The translations under genes and the position numbers were made by a program. A stretch of DNA of 31,989 nucleotides, from NCBI GenBank assembly GCA_027604505.1, contig JADIIX010000183.1, positions 1 to 31,989 on the forward strand. Reading direction: 5' to 3'. Below, one piece after another: positions 10,001-20,519 of this stretch. The stretch comes from Gonapodya sp. JEL0774. Its lineage: Eukaryota > Monoblepharomycota > Monoblepharidomycetes > Monoblepharidales > Gonapodyaceae. How positions within the stretch are numbered: the first letter of the stretch is position 1; each line of letters opens with the position of its first letter. The notes beneath the pieces were generated by a model, which was not told the DNA's origin, made no database searches, and saw only the letters and a list, made by a program, of their open reading frames with translations.

Positions 10001-10996
10001 ACTACGCCAGCTCACCATGAATGTGAGGTATCAACCGGCTTGTGTCGTGACAATCCATTTGAAGATATGCATGGGTGCTCAATCATCATACTCGAATTCA
10101 ATGTTGCATGGCACCTGTCCGTGTGAAAAATTTACATCACTTGCTCCGTTGTTCCTAAATTGTGGGTTATGCCACCCCACACAAAAATTGTGCGATCATC
10201 GTTTTAAATGCACACATGAAGCAAAAGAAGATCGATTTCTACATTGTAATACTTGGTTCCCGCAAGATCAGTCAACAGAGTTGTCGACCCGCCCGGGGCA
10301 CCGGCTGATCAAGTGATCATGTTTGCAGCTGATTAAGTTTGCGAAATGGTGGAAATGGCGTGCCCCGCTGGATTGACAGCCGACAGTCCGCCAGATCACA
10401 TTCTTCTTTGAGGAAAATGTGATCCTCTGGGAAGAAATTGGCCCCAAAGTCGACGATGGTGGGCAGTGGCCCCGTAATGATCGCTTTGAGACGTTGTAGA
10501 ATCGCTGTTGAGGGCCCCAGAAGTCTGTTGTGGTGGAGGCAGGGAGAACGCAACACGCCGGTATCAACATAACTTGCATAGTCTTATCTTGTGCTTTGCG
10601 TGGGTCTCCTGCTAGTGGTTAAATTATTTGTGTCGATCCGTTATGAAACTATAGCAGCTTTGGTGCACTACTGGACAGTAAAATTGGAAGCTTTGGCTTA
10701 TACGCTGGTCAGAGCTCCAAATCACACCAAGCGTGTCAGTGAAAGGAACACGAGACAAGGGCAAGGGAAGGACCCTCCCCCAAAGCTGACAATCGATACC
10801 GCGAGTGAGTTGGTCGGCAGTTCCGCCAAGAACCCATTACCGTCAATGATGACGGTATTTTGATCGATGGCGGAACTATATGCTCACCTTTGGGTGTACT
10901 GCCAAAAGAGACCGGAGCTCTTTGCATCGTTGGACGCGTTGACAAACCTTCTTGAACGGGAGTTGTCAGTTGTTGAGGGTCCCAATTCCGTAATGT
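10001..10996. other. Region with possible degraded or upstream exons
   Basis: Two plus-strand stretches look coding-like but cannot be joined. Around 10328-10490 one frame reads KFAKWWKWRAPL, then a TGA, then QITFFFEENVILWEEIGPK. At 10867-10990 a frame reads MAELYAHLWVYCQKRPELF and LERELSVVEGP and could be the 5' exon of the next gene. I recognise no family in either. Nothing else was seen. Confidence 0.3.
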
Positions 10997-11980
10997 GTGT
11001 TAACACAGAAACTCAGTGGTGCAAGCAAAGACAGGGCGCCTCACTCTGATCACGTGCTTAAGGCTTATGTTCCAGTTGGTGAAACTTATCATTGGTCTGT
11101 GCTCACGGGCCACGAAGGCCATCCAAGCGACTGCGAGAAGGTCCAGGATCTGTGGAACAAACCCGTGTTCGCACACCTTCACGTTCCCCGACCACATGTC
11201 ACCTCGATCAGGATCATGAGGACAGGAAACTGTAAGGAATTCTTGCAAAAACTGGATGAGGGTTGGAAGGACCATTGGGGCCCCATGCCTAAGACCAACG
11301 ACGAGTACCTCCATGCGTATTGCTTTGGTGAATCACTCTAATATTTTACTGCTCAGACTTAAGTACTTTGCTATGACACTCTCAGAGAATTACCAAGCTT
11401 TCCATCTCTTACCTTTCCTCTTGCTGATTAAGAAAACGGCGTTGGAGATTTGGGATGCTGTCAGCGGCATTCAAGATGAAGACAGCTCTGAACTCATGGT
11501 AAGTGCTAATTTGAGATTTGTCTGCTCATGTACGTGATTAATCTTGACATTTTTTGTCCGTCGCCACCAAAAGGAGTTGCATCTTGCCGAGGTTGAACGG
11601 ATCGAGGAAAGGGTGAGAGTGCTGCTCCACAAAAGCCATCCCTTCACCATCGCAAGAGGTATTAATTTGGTAGAAACTCCTCAGATCATTCAATTGGCTG
11701 AGTTCCTCTTGCACGCCGACATCGACGTCATCCACCAGGTTGGCAGCGTCAAGTCACCTTGGAGTATCCCCCTGTTTGCCGTAGAATCAGGCAATTCACG
11801 GAGGCAAGGGAGAAAATTGCTGATGAGACTGATCTGCCCAACACCCCCTTGTCAGACGTTGCCGCCGCGGTGGGTCCTGTCGATAATGTGGAGGTGGGAG
11901 CTCGGCCAAAAGTCGTCAAGAGGTGGAAAGCGGTTTGGTGGTGGATCAAGCAGCGACTCCAAGATCATCCTCGAAGATGA
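10997..11980 (+). CDS. Unrecognised multi-exon gene (5' end uncertain)
   Basis: Four exons join in frame: up to 11316, 11357-11498, 11574-11752 and 11791-11980, ending in TGA. The introns are 40, 75 and 38 nt; the 75-nt one has a consensus GTAAGT donor (11499) and the others agree in phase on both sides. The product contains a stretch with HWSVLTGHEGHPSDCEKVQ and LQKLDEGWKDHWGPMPK, then helical segments LHLAEVERIEERVRVLL and ETPQIIQLAEFLLHADID, and a basic, Trp-rich tail VVKRWKAVWWWIKQRLQ. I do not recognise a domain. The first exon may start upstream near 10867 and be joined by a short intron near 10960-11010. The start coordinate is only the limit of the open frame, which begins with a non-ATG codon. 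Confidence 0.5.
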
Positions 11981-12335
11981 TGTGTGATACAATAATCGAG
12001 TTCGGAACATGGAATCATGTGCTCCACAGCAATGAGCTGTTCCAAGAGTTCCCAGGTGCGCGGTAAGAAGTAATGACTTGACAAAGCCCCAAAGCCGAAT
12101 GATTGGGGCCAACAAGTGGGAGGGGCTTTGACAGCTGGGTACGAGCGATGGCAAGTCGAGTCATGCATGTACAAGAGCGGAAAGTATCAGCGATAAGAAT
12201 CAACCATGGCAGGCAAAACTTATGTCGGTTCAGCAGACACATCATCACATATCCGATACATTTACTCGTCCACGGTACAATATATGGAGGAACAGGTCTG
12301 GCAGTTTCCTTTGTGACCGGAACTAATTTCATGCA
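11981..12335. other. Spacer, no gene seen
   Basis: Between the unrecognised gene and the repeat cluster. Several overlapping short open frames occur on both strands, none with a recognisable protein signature. Confidence 0.3.
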
Positions 12336-12476
12336 AAATCGGCACTCCCATCAGGAAACCATCACTGGGCTCCGGCCCACTCCAACCCCCCTCCGTCAAC
12401 TCAGGAGTGCCCACGCCTCCACAGAGTGCCAGGATACTCCAAAAGCACTCCGCACCACTCCGGCTACACTCTCTAT
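12336..12476 (-). repeat. GGAGTGGGCCGGAG repeat family, copy 1 (inverted)
   Basis: Read on the minus strand this stretch contains GGAGTGGGCCGGAG, a short variable part, then GGTTTCC and GATG. The same order occurs on the plus strand at 14762-14800. The flanking bases are rich in CTCC/GGAG and CCGGAGT words in both places. It abuts the left end of the hAT element at 12477, and its last bases include the element's target duplication (CTCTCTAT, 12469-12476), so the hAT element probably inserted beside or into it. The type of repeat is unknown. Confidence 0.6.
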
Positions 12477-13543
12477 TCATGCTATGACGAATATTCGAAA
12501 TATTCGTATTCGATTCGATATTCGACGAATAAAATGCGATTACGAATACTGATTTAAGCATTCGAGAGGCCGAATACGAATACGAATGCGAATACAATTA
12601 TTGAATGTATTCGTGTTCGAGAATATATTCATATTAACTATCAGCACCCACTAACCACCAATGCCGCAATGCGGCACCAGCAGGCAACAACAGAAGGAGG
12701 CGCAATACTATGGAGAGTCTGAGTACGAAATATGAAGAAACACAGAGAAATCCCCGTGGAGCAAATGAAGATTTAATGAACAAAAACGAACCACACGATG
12801 GACTGAGCGCGATTCTTGCGAGCAAAAACCGACTCAAAGGTAGTTATGTGACAAGTGCTTCCTCAAAGTTTCAGGGCAATACGACTGTTCTTTGACGAGG
12901 AAATGAAGATTTTGTCGGCGGAAATGTGTGCTGTGGTGAGGCCACAACGACAGTCTGCCATACTCAACCATCCAACTGGTCCAAGCTCCGCACTCCCAAT
13001 CGGCAATCCAGCAATTTATTCAGTATTCTCCATGAGTGAGGTGTCTCCCATTGAAGGAGGGCAAACTTCAAGACTGTAATACCGCGAGACAGTCAATGAA
13101 TGGAGGCAAAACACCACCATCCAACTGTATTTGATCGGCTGGACACACTACAGAACAGTAGAACACACATCAAGCGGCCAAACAAGAGATGGTGGCAAGT
13201 ACAACTGCTAGTTTGAGCTGTGGAATGCTGCTGGTGGATCTCAGTGGAGTGGGGCAGTCACAGCGTCGTGGAATGAGTATTCCTGCCCAAAGAAGAGGAG
13301 TGTGGAGGAAGCAGAGTGGGAACACAACTCACATAATGAAGTTGAGGAAGTGGAAAGTGATGAGGAGTAGCGTAGCCAAGTTTTTGCTAAGTATTCGAAT
13401 TACTCGTGATTATTCGTGATTAATCGTACAAGTTGATTACTATTCGATATTCGATTCGAGCTTCAAAAGCTTGTTCGCTTTGTTCGAAATGGCGATTAAG
13501 ATTACATTGATATTCAGTTTGCATTCGATTCGTCAGGGCGTGA
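12477..13543. mobile_element. Complete non-autonomous hAT-like DNA transposon
   Basis: The element is 1,067 bp and flanked by the 8-bp direct repeat CTCTCTAT at 12469-12476 and 13544-13551. Its ends are inverted repeats: TCATGCTATGACGAAT at the left and TCACGCCCTGACGAAT (read on the minus strand) at the right, 13 of 16 identical. Both subterminal regions (12485-12640 and 13385-13530) are dense in ATTCGAA/CGAATA words in both orientations, resembling arrays of transposase-binding sites. An 8-bp duplication with short inverted repeats and subterminal repeats is the signature of the hAT superfamily. The interior contains only short frames, for example 62 codons from ATG 12710 and an acidic-tailed frame ending near 13370. 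I recognise no transposase core or dimerisation domain, so I infer a non-autonomous derivative. A partial relative lies at 8482. Confidence 0.8.
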
Positions 13544-13551
13544 CTCTCTAT

Positions 13552-14590
13552 GCCTCGCTATGTTAAAAAAGGGTTCATTTCTGACTTCGTTGGAAACCCT
13601 CCGAACATTTGCCAGCACATCTTCCAACAGCTCTCTGGAACGCTGAAACCACACACGGGTACAGCAATTGAAACATGAGGTCTATATCTCATCATGACTT
13701 CATGTCGATCTTCGCCAGCTCAGTCTTGTTGGAACCACCTTCCGCTTGCCTCCCCATCCATCGGCAATCACCCCGCTAACATCCCTCCCTACCAAGTACC
13801 GTGAGCGGACCCAGAGAACCATCGAAACCTGCAACATTGGATTCTAGGGAGGGCCAGTTGGTTTATCCGTGACTCCATTCGCGGAGAACAACATCGATCG
13901 AAGCGATGTCTCGGTGACAGCTGTACCGGGATAGCTTTCATGGTACGTTTCGAGAGAGTTCTAGAATTCTGGGAACAATTGATTTCTCAAATTTGATGCT
14001 TGGTGAAGAGGACCGCTATTCGGCAGGACTCTTCCTTCTAATCCATCGAATCTGTCCATCAAATCCGCCACCAGCAACACAATCGCAAGCAGCATCCCGC
14101 CAAACTTTTCTTTGACTATCGCAATCACTGCAATGGGAAAGAGGACGTAAGTGAAATTCTATCTTTACTAGCTGCCGTTTGGTTCGGCGAAATGCAATAA
14201 GCGGGTGATACAGTAGTTCCAGGGTTGGCAGATACAAGCAGATAGAACTTCCAGGATTACGCTCAACTTGTCCGGGACTTGAACTTGGTAGGTTGGTTTA
14301 TGTCTTGACAGAAGTGGGCCCCACATTATTCTCACTTATACATATCTAGGAACCTAACCGCTCCACAAATCCTGTGACGTGAGTCGTGAACAAACACCCA
14401 TGCAATCAATTTCGGGACTCTCTCATTGGATATCATCAACAATAGGTAAGTCAGTCGGAACCATCCAGGTATTGGGCATGATTTACGGAAACAGGTTCGA
14501 GAAGCGTGAGCTAGGATATTCTGTAGCTACTTGATTTTCATGTTCATTGTGTACAGTAATATAAAATATTCTCAATCATTAAATAGAAAC
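13552..14590. other. Intergenic region, no gene seen
   Basis: About 1 kb after the transposon. Few frames of any length are open on either strand; one of 73 residues (14237-14016, minus) has no family signature. No RNA gene was recognised. Confidence 0.4.
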
Positions 14591-14599
14591 GTTTCTGAG

Positions 14600-14810
14600 T
14601 AGCCGGAGGCGATTGGAGTCATTCAGAGTTGCAATGGAGGCAAAACCAACCTCTCCGGAGTTGCAATGGAGGCAAACAGTCAACTCCGGAGTCCGGATAC
14701 TCCGTAGCCTCCGTCTACTTCCGGTCCTCCGGAGTTGTGGGGAGTTGTTTGGAGTTGATTAGGAGTGGGCCGGAGACCAGCCACGGTTTCCCGATGCCTG
14801 CCTTTGGGAA
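14600..14810 (+). repeat. GGAGTGGGCCGGAG repeat family, copy 2, with an internal tandem duplication
   Basis: GGAGTGGGCCGGAG starts at 14762 and is followed by GGTTTCC and GATGCC, matching the minus strand of 12336-12388. The upstream part is full of CTCCGGAGT-type palindromic words. It contains a 19-base exact direct repeat, gagttgcaatggaggcaaa, at 14626-14644 and 14658-14676 (period 32). The element boundaries are estimates from composition. No coding capacity is visible. Confidence 0.6.
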
Positions 14811-14992
14811 TTGCCCTTCTGGCAAACACCGCCCGTCCTGTCACAGTATCCACCTCAACAAATGCCGCCTGTGTCAATTTGAATGTTACATGAGCGGTTC
14901 CTCGTCAATTATCATTATCATTATCATGACTCAAAACTCATGCAAGAGCCAATAGTTTTCGTCCCATTCACAATTTTTGCAATCTCTCAACC

Positions 14993-15546
14993 TCACTCCA
15001 AAGTGGAGGCGACCCTTATGGTTCTGAACCTCGCTACCATGGCAGTTACTTCAGCGGAGAAGTCTGCTCGATCTTCCACACGCGCAGCAGACTTCGCATC
15101 ACCGGGGCTTTGTGGCATGTCCCAGACTCTGGTACGATAGAGGTAGTCAGTGCCTTGGGGCTTCAGTACATTATTCGGGATTGGCAGGTTCCTAGGCGTG
15201 AAAAATGAAGAATGGCACATAAGTACTGTTAAAAGAAAGAGACAGTGACACTTGAGGCGACTCATGCCACAACCCAGACAGAGCACACAATCCCCACGGA
15301 CATGAGAATCGCACTGGCAAGAAAAAGAGTGAGACAGCAACTTTTCGGGCTGGTGTCCCTCCAAAGAGCAAGGCCGAGACTTGATTGTTCATCCAGTTTG
15401 GGAACATACTCAGTTTGGCCAAACAGGCCGCCGGGCTCCACAGTTTTGACACCTGCCATGGTGGCAATAAGGCCCCAATAAGAAGCGAATAGAAGTACTG
15501 AAGGTTGAGCCGAGTCTAACGGGAGGAAAAAGTCCTCTGGAGGCAA
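14993..15546 (-). CDS. Possible small membrane-protein gene, exon structure unresolved
   Basis: Two coding-like stretches lie in order on the minus strand. The first (15546 to about 15265) encodes a segment with hydrophobic runs SVLLFASYWGLIATMAG and CCLTLFLASAILMSVGIV, separated by a polar loop, and enters after a possible acceptor cctccag. The second begins after acceptor cacgcctag (near 15194) and reads NLPIPNNVLKPQGTDYLY, ending in RFRTIRVASTLE and a stop at 14995-14993. One phase-consistent join uses a donor within the second hydrophobic run, but other joins are possible. An upstream exon is expected because the frame starts without ATG. No family was recognised. Confidence 0.35.
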
Positions 15547-15674
15547 AGTCGCGAGGTTAGCAAGCGTACTCGTGTGTGTGTCCTGTCACCTTTGGACTCC
15601 TCACTGACCAGAGTGATATCATATGAGCATATACAGTAGCGAATAGTAACGAAATAAACGTCCTTGCTTGCCCT

Positions 15675-15800
15675 TCTCACCTGACCAGAGTGTCGACAAT
15701 CGTGGGGACCCTGGTCAGGTGCTGCGTCAAATGCCCCTAGTGGGTAAACTGCTTCTACCACTTGGACCTAGCACTCCTCATGGTACCCCTACGAGGTAAC
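15675..15800 (+). repeat. Degenerate dispersed repeat, copy B
   Basis: The second copy of the element described at 14-140, in the same orientation. It carries ctcacctgacca, then ctggtcagg, cttctacc and cctcatgg. It separates the two minus-strand genes on either side. Confidence 0.5.
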
Positions 15801-15877
15801 ATGTCCATTGCATGGTATCGAATGTAGATGCCAGTACGCTCGAGGGCCGAGTTCTGGATCTCAACAAGTTGTTGAGC

Positions 15878-17269
15878 CTAACCAAGAGTAAACGGGGAGT
15901 CGGTTACCCCAGACAGCATGTCGAGGATTTCGCGGTGCGTGGTTATCCACGCGTGAAACCTGGAGAAATAGAAAAAAATGTTGTCAGAGTGGCTTCGAGG
16001 TTATCAAAAGAAACCAGCTGGACGGTTTGCAAACAAACAAATTCCAAAGATCCTCGGCGGTAGCCCCAAAAAACTCCTCGACGCAAAACCTCTGATACAA
16101 GAAATGGAAAGGAAGAACCTTGTCACCATTCGCTCCCGAGGCGCAGCCGCTCAGTTCTCGCGTGCGTTGTTCCGCCACGTTGCGGTTGAATTCTTGTGCG
16201 CAGGTGGTGAGGGCTTCTATCTCCCAAACATGTATTAAAGATAGGTTGAAACTGGTATCGATACTGGCACTCGTCGCGATCACCGTGCTGTTCAGGTACG
16301 AGAGGATGCGGAGGAGACAAACAGAAGAGGGCGATGGTTGTTGCGAGAGAAAACTGAGTTCACTGTCGAAGGATTCGACGTGCAATGAAGTAATATGTGC
16401 GGTGAAGGCAACTTTGATACGAATATGAACTGTTTGAGGGAAGCTGTCACTTTGCGCAGTGAAGCGGCAGTTCGTGCATCTCAAGACAAAGACAAGAACA
16501 CCTCAAAAGTAATTTCAGGACCAGAGAAACGATAGAGCTGGAGATTATGGTTGATTTTGAGAAGTTTTGGGCAGGAATCAAAAGTGAGATGAATACTGGA
16601 GATGAACGGGGAGTGGGGAAATCCGGTTGGACCTGTGGAGCAAACTGCAATGACAATTCAGAGCTCCATGAAACCTGTCATCATAATTTTCCAATTTCCA
16701 GTCGAGCTTCAGAATCCACGCTTTCCCAGAGAAAATATTCGAGTGTGTGCTCCAACTCTGCTGTTTTCATTCTGAATCGGAAATGGAGTTGTTTGGTTCG
16801 AGTGAGTTGTTCGTTTGGTGAAACGTCATCCATAACAACACATCTGATCAAACACGAAGTCACCAGTTTCATTGTTTCGGGTACACTTCTGGTGTCTGAG
16901 CCACATGGATCACTTCCCAGGTTCAAGCGAGCGACTGAGAGGATGCAAATAGCAACTCTTACAGGTCAAATGGTCAACATTGTGGGAAATGCTCCTCAAA
17001 AAACACCATCGAGAGCGGTCCTTCTGATAAGAAGCGCAGTTATTGAGCGGATTGCCTGAGAATCCCCTGATGCTCTCAGCATACTGACTCACACTCTCAT
17101 GTCACAGGCTTATTAGTCGAGGTTTCAAACAGTTCGCATGGATGGTCTTTGGGCGAAGGATGTCAGTTCTTACAGGGGAGAGCCAGACAAACAGCCACAG
17201 AATGAAAATGGGCTCCCTTGAAATTACTCTGTTCCTATTCAAGCGTCGAGGGCCTCCGCACTCCATGCC
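15878..17269 (-). CDS. Unrecognised multi-exon gene, possibly secreted or membrane-anchored
   Basis: The 3' end is well supported. The exon ending at 16015 (phase 2) joins across a 55-nt intron (16014-15960, acceptor tttctccag) to 15959-15878, giving LFVCKPSSW then FHAWITTHREILDMLSG and a TAG stop at 15880-15878. The preceding exon includes SIDTSFNLSLIHVWEIEAL and LPFHFLYQRFCVEEFFG. Further upstream, frames at 16926-16684 (helical, ELEHTLEYFLWESVDSEA) and 17269-17102 (a hydrophobic run PIFILWLFVWLS near an ATG, resembling a signal anchor) may be earlier exons, but I could not find a consistent set of splice junctions. No family was recognised. The stated 5' end is a guess. Confidence 0.35.
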
Positions 17270-17299
17270 TGGAGTGGCAGCTGAAGTCTGACTTTGCAC

Positions 17300-17845
17300 G
17301 ATGGTAGTCTCCCGAAAGCGAGAGTAAACCAGTGGATCAACCCTCTCTCTTGGAATTCTTACCGCAATATGTCATCCAAGAGCACCACACCACCATTTTT
17401 GCCCGAAAACAGTCTCCAGGTTCACTTCTCCCTTCGCTGAGGACAGCCCCTTGAGTGCCTCACACTGTACACCCAAGAAAACGGTTTGGTTTCTCTCCGT
17501 GGCACACCTTCCGTCTCATTTATTCATGCGACCAAATTCATCTCACGTGTGGAACATACGAATCAGGCGAGTAGCCGTCCGCATGCATTCAGGTGGATCC
17601 CAACTTCTCCTCTTGTTTCCTTACACAGGAGGAAACCCCAAGGGATGACATTATCCGACTCTTTCGCCATTTTTGAATGACAAGGATTGATCTTGCGTCA
17701 TCGTGTGAATGCATTCAAGCAAGAAGATGGCGACATCTTGTAGCGTGTCGGGGGGAGTATGTAAGATGATGCCGACATCAAATCTACTATGAGCTTTGTG
17801 GAGAGCAAGAATTCAACTCGAGCTCGTTGAACTTTATCATCGGTG
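17300..17845. other. Spacer between divergent genes
   Basis: This lies between a minus-strand gene and a plus-strand gene, so it may hold two promoters. Short frames only; nothing was recognised. Confidence 0.3.
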
Positions 17846-19245
17846 ATGAGTGGGAAGAGAAAAGTACAGGAGTGGCAGTCCTTTGATTGTCAGAAGCAAG
17901 CGGAATGAAGGTCTCTTGCTTGTACTGCTTCGCTGTCCCCGAACTGCAATGTGATCGATCTGTTTTTTTCCTACATACACACATACATACATACATACAG
18001 CCGTTCAAGGGACAAGACGTTACGAGCTGCTGTCATGGATGCAGAGGTCAAAAGAGACTTGCACGCGCTGGGTTGCAGTGTACAAAGTGTGGCAAGGTGT
18101 ATTGCGTAGCCTGTCTTTGGAACAAGCAAGGAATAAGAGTGTCCAAAATTGTTGGAGCGAGCAATGCGGAGTGGTTATGCTTTCATTGCAGAGAAACAGG
18201 TGAGTGACCTTCATTTGACTAATGATTGATTTTGGATTCCATCCAACCCACCGTTTATTGTTCTGTTCTAGATCATCTATGTCGAGGTCTAAGCTGTCAT
18301 CCAGACAACGATGTGAACCTTGTGAGATCTCGAATAGGTTCATTTTTGGCAGTGAAGTGGAACCCGAATTTTGATTCTGATTTGTGTAAACCTGGTGGGA
18401 CAATGAGTATGGTATAGTCGTATTCTCCAACACGCAGCCGACTTTTTAACTCCAGGTTTTAATGATGCCCCGCCAATAAGAAGAAAACGGCGAGCAAAGG
18501 TTAGTATTTTGGTCATTAGAGGGAGACAGTTTGTATTTTCCTCATTGTGCGATTTCTTTCAAGGACAAAGACGAGGAAAAATTCGATGAAGGTGTAAGTA
18601 AGAAGGCAAAACAGACTCAACCTGAACCTCAATCGTTCATGGAGGACGATTATGTAATTAATGTTGATGAAGATTTCGATTTCAGTGTAAGTCGGATCAC
18701 AAGTTTTGTTTTGACTGTCTTTTCCTACCGAACGAATTTTTTCACGCCAGGAATATATGAAGCGACCTCCCAAGTCATCGAAGAGACGAAAGGTTAGGGA
18801 GAGAGTTGAGCGGTCACAATCCACGGATGCGACGACAGACGGAGTGATATTCACTGATCCGGAAATTCATACTTCTACACCGATACTGTCCATGGACTGC
18901 AACCTTTTACATGAAGTTAGAGTTTTGGTTCGAAGTGGGATGCCTGGACTAGCGAGAAAACTCATTGAGAGAGCCACAACACGCTGCAAGACCGACTTCA
19001 TCTGTCCTCTGAGGATCGCTGAGCTTTCCAAGACCGTCCCGCGCCACGGGCCTTCTTCCGTGTCTTTGTACGACCGCAGAGGTCGGAACCCAATGCCACG
19101 TATCCCGTCCAACTATCGGTGGCGCAAGCCCGGCTACAACACAACCACTTTCCTTATTCTCAGACATATCCCTTTCTGGGTCAGAATTTTACATTGTTAC
19201 AGTTTTTATAGCACTACAAAAGATAATTCAGTTGGTCCAAATTGA
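17846..19245 (+). CDS. Cysteine-rich zinc-finger protein, zf-4CXXC_R1-like
   Basis: The exons are 18001-18199, 18272-18406, 18456-18499, 18564-18686 and 18751-19245 (TGA). All junctions agree in phase; introns are 72, 49, 64 and 64 nt. A possible first exon, ATG at 17846 to 17863 (MSGKRK), joins in phase to 18001. Together this gives about 337 residues. The N-terminal domain has paired cysteines: SCCHGCRG, CTKCGKVYCVACLWN, EWLCFHCRET and LCRGLSCH. The spacing resembles the zf-4CXXC_R1 (CDCA7/JPO-type) zinc finger found in nuclear proteins, though the usual final Cys cluster differs. It is followed by a basic stretch (RRKRRAK, a likely nuclear localisation signal), an acidic stretch (DEDFDF), a second basic stretch (KRPPKSSKRRK) and a helical C-terminal region. 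A chromatin or DNA-binding role is inferred. The C-terminal tail after about 19140 could be intronic. Confidence 0.65.
17976..17999. repeat. (ACAT)n microsatellite inside an intron
   Basis: A short run of acatac/acat units directly precedes the cag acceptor at 18000, replacing the usual pyrimidine tract. Confidence 0.7.
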
Positions 19246-19929
19246 TATGACATCCGACTTACAGGCCTGATTTGCCATGCTTAGTCATGGTCCAATCCTG
19301 CCCAAAGTTCCATTCCAAAACACTCCATGAACTCAACATTGTCTAGACTTTATATCACCCTGGAAGGGGGAGCAAAAGGTGCCTGACATTGTGACATTCT
19401 CACCCAGTGCCAATGGTAAATCTGGTCTCTCTTGAGTCTGTGATGTGATTGTCCTGTAACCATTGTAGGATGTGGAGACTAGGTGAATTGCCGCTGTTGC
19501 AGATTCTAACCTTGATGGAGGTGGACCTCCAACAGACAATACCGGAGAACTCAAGTGGATGAAAACCCTGTACAAAATATGACAAGCAGTCAGGTGCAAG
19601 ACAAGATCTCTGATGTTGATAGTCGCTCACTGACAGAGGCACTGCGCCAGTTTGATCTGTGTCGTTGTTGTAGATAATGGCCCATCCATCTCAGAAGATG
19701 ACACGCAAGGAGACAAGATCGCCACGCCGGAGAAGAATTTCATCAAGAGCGTTTGGTGAATACTACAAACGAACTCGTTGATTCTCATGGCAGAATTTCA
19801 AATTATGAAACACCAAAGCATTTGATTGGTGCTCACCGACAGGACTACCAAAAAGGCCCCATTCTCCCTACAAACAATGCTTTGTTCATTTTCCAAGCCC
19901 ATCTTGACTGCATAGCGATAAAAAAACCA
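19246..19929. other. Convergent intergenic region
   Basis: The 3' ends of the plus-strand zinc-finger gene and the minus-strand PAN gene face each other across this region. I see no supported gene, repeat or RNA. Confidence 0.35.
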
Positions 19930-20346
19930 CTAATTGACAATGAATTGGAATCCCACGCAAGCGGCTTTCGCGTCGCACGTTAGGATACAGTTGTCCACGT
20001 GGGTGTAGAGGACCTCCAAAAGGGTCGCGTCCGAGAACTGTTGATTCTCAACTACCTTGTAGCTTGTAGGACTCGCAATTTTATAGTACGAATCGCTGTT
20101 CGTGGTGTTGTACACTCCGGTCAGAACGTATTTGAGCCAGCAACCGTTATACTGAGAGATGTAGACGAATCCAAGGCAAGTTGGAATCCTGTCACACTCG
20201 GTGATACAGCCATTAACGTCCAAGTAGACTATGCCAATATCGTAACCAGGTGAGAAATTTTCGAACGGATGACGGGAGTAGTTTGAAGCATCAGCCACAA
20301 GGGCGACCACTGCGACGGTGAGGGCCGCGAGCGGCAACCACCGCAT
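19930..20346 (-). CDS. Small secreted protein with PAN/Apple-type cysteine repeats
   Basis: 138 residues from ATG at 20346 (the open frame begins four codons earlier at a TTG) to TAG. Residues 1-20 form a signal peptide with a Leu/Ala/Val core and an ADA end. Two repeats follow. The first has C-x3-C, then PTCLGFVYISQYNGCWLK; the second has C-x3-C, then AACVGFQF. This C-x3-C-x5-CxGF-x-CWLK pattern is typical of PAN/Apple domains, which bind protein or carbohydrate outside the cell. The second repeat stops right after the GFQF strand and lacks the final Cys-Trp, so the gene is either truncated or continues through an intron (a GT follows at the end of the frame) that I could not resolve. There are N-glycosylation sequons (NYS, NTT). 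Confidence 0.7.
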   Translation of the reverse strand: MRWLPLAALTVAVVALVADASNYSRHPFENFSPGYDIGIVYLDVNGCITECDRIPTCLGFVYISQYNGCWLKYVLTGVYNTTNSDSYYKIASPTSYKVVENQQFSDATLLEVLYTHVDNCILTCDAKAACVGFQFIVN

Positions 20347-20471
20347 CAGAGCAACCAAGTTGGAGAAGTATCCAGGAAGCGTCGAAAATCTAATTTAATT
20401 TCTCAAGACACGGGGTATATGAGTCCCTTTTGGTTATTTGGTATTCCTCCACCCTGAGTGGCTTGGATTCC

Positions 20472-20519
20472 CTTGGCATCGCCCTTTCAGATCAACTCCC
20501 TTGTCCCTCCGGACACGCT
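20472..20519 (+). repeat. 48-bp direct repeat of 22963-23010
   Basis: 47 of 48 bases are identical to 22963-23010 inside the transcription-factor relic; the single difference is T at 20501. Both copies could encode LASPFQIN-x-VPPDTL. The flanks on both sides differ. The surrounding 20347-20886 contains two overlapping plus-strand frames of 73 and 114 codons (20458-20679, 20567-20911) with no recognised domain; they may be rearranged fragments of the same family. Confidence 0.85.
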
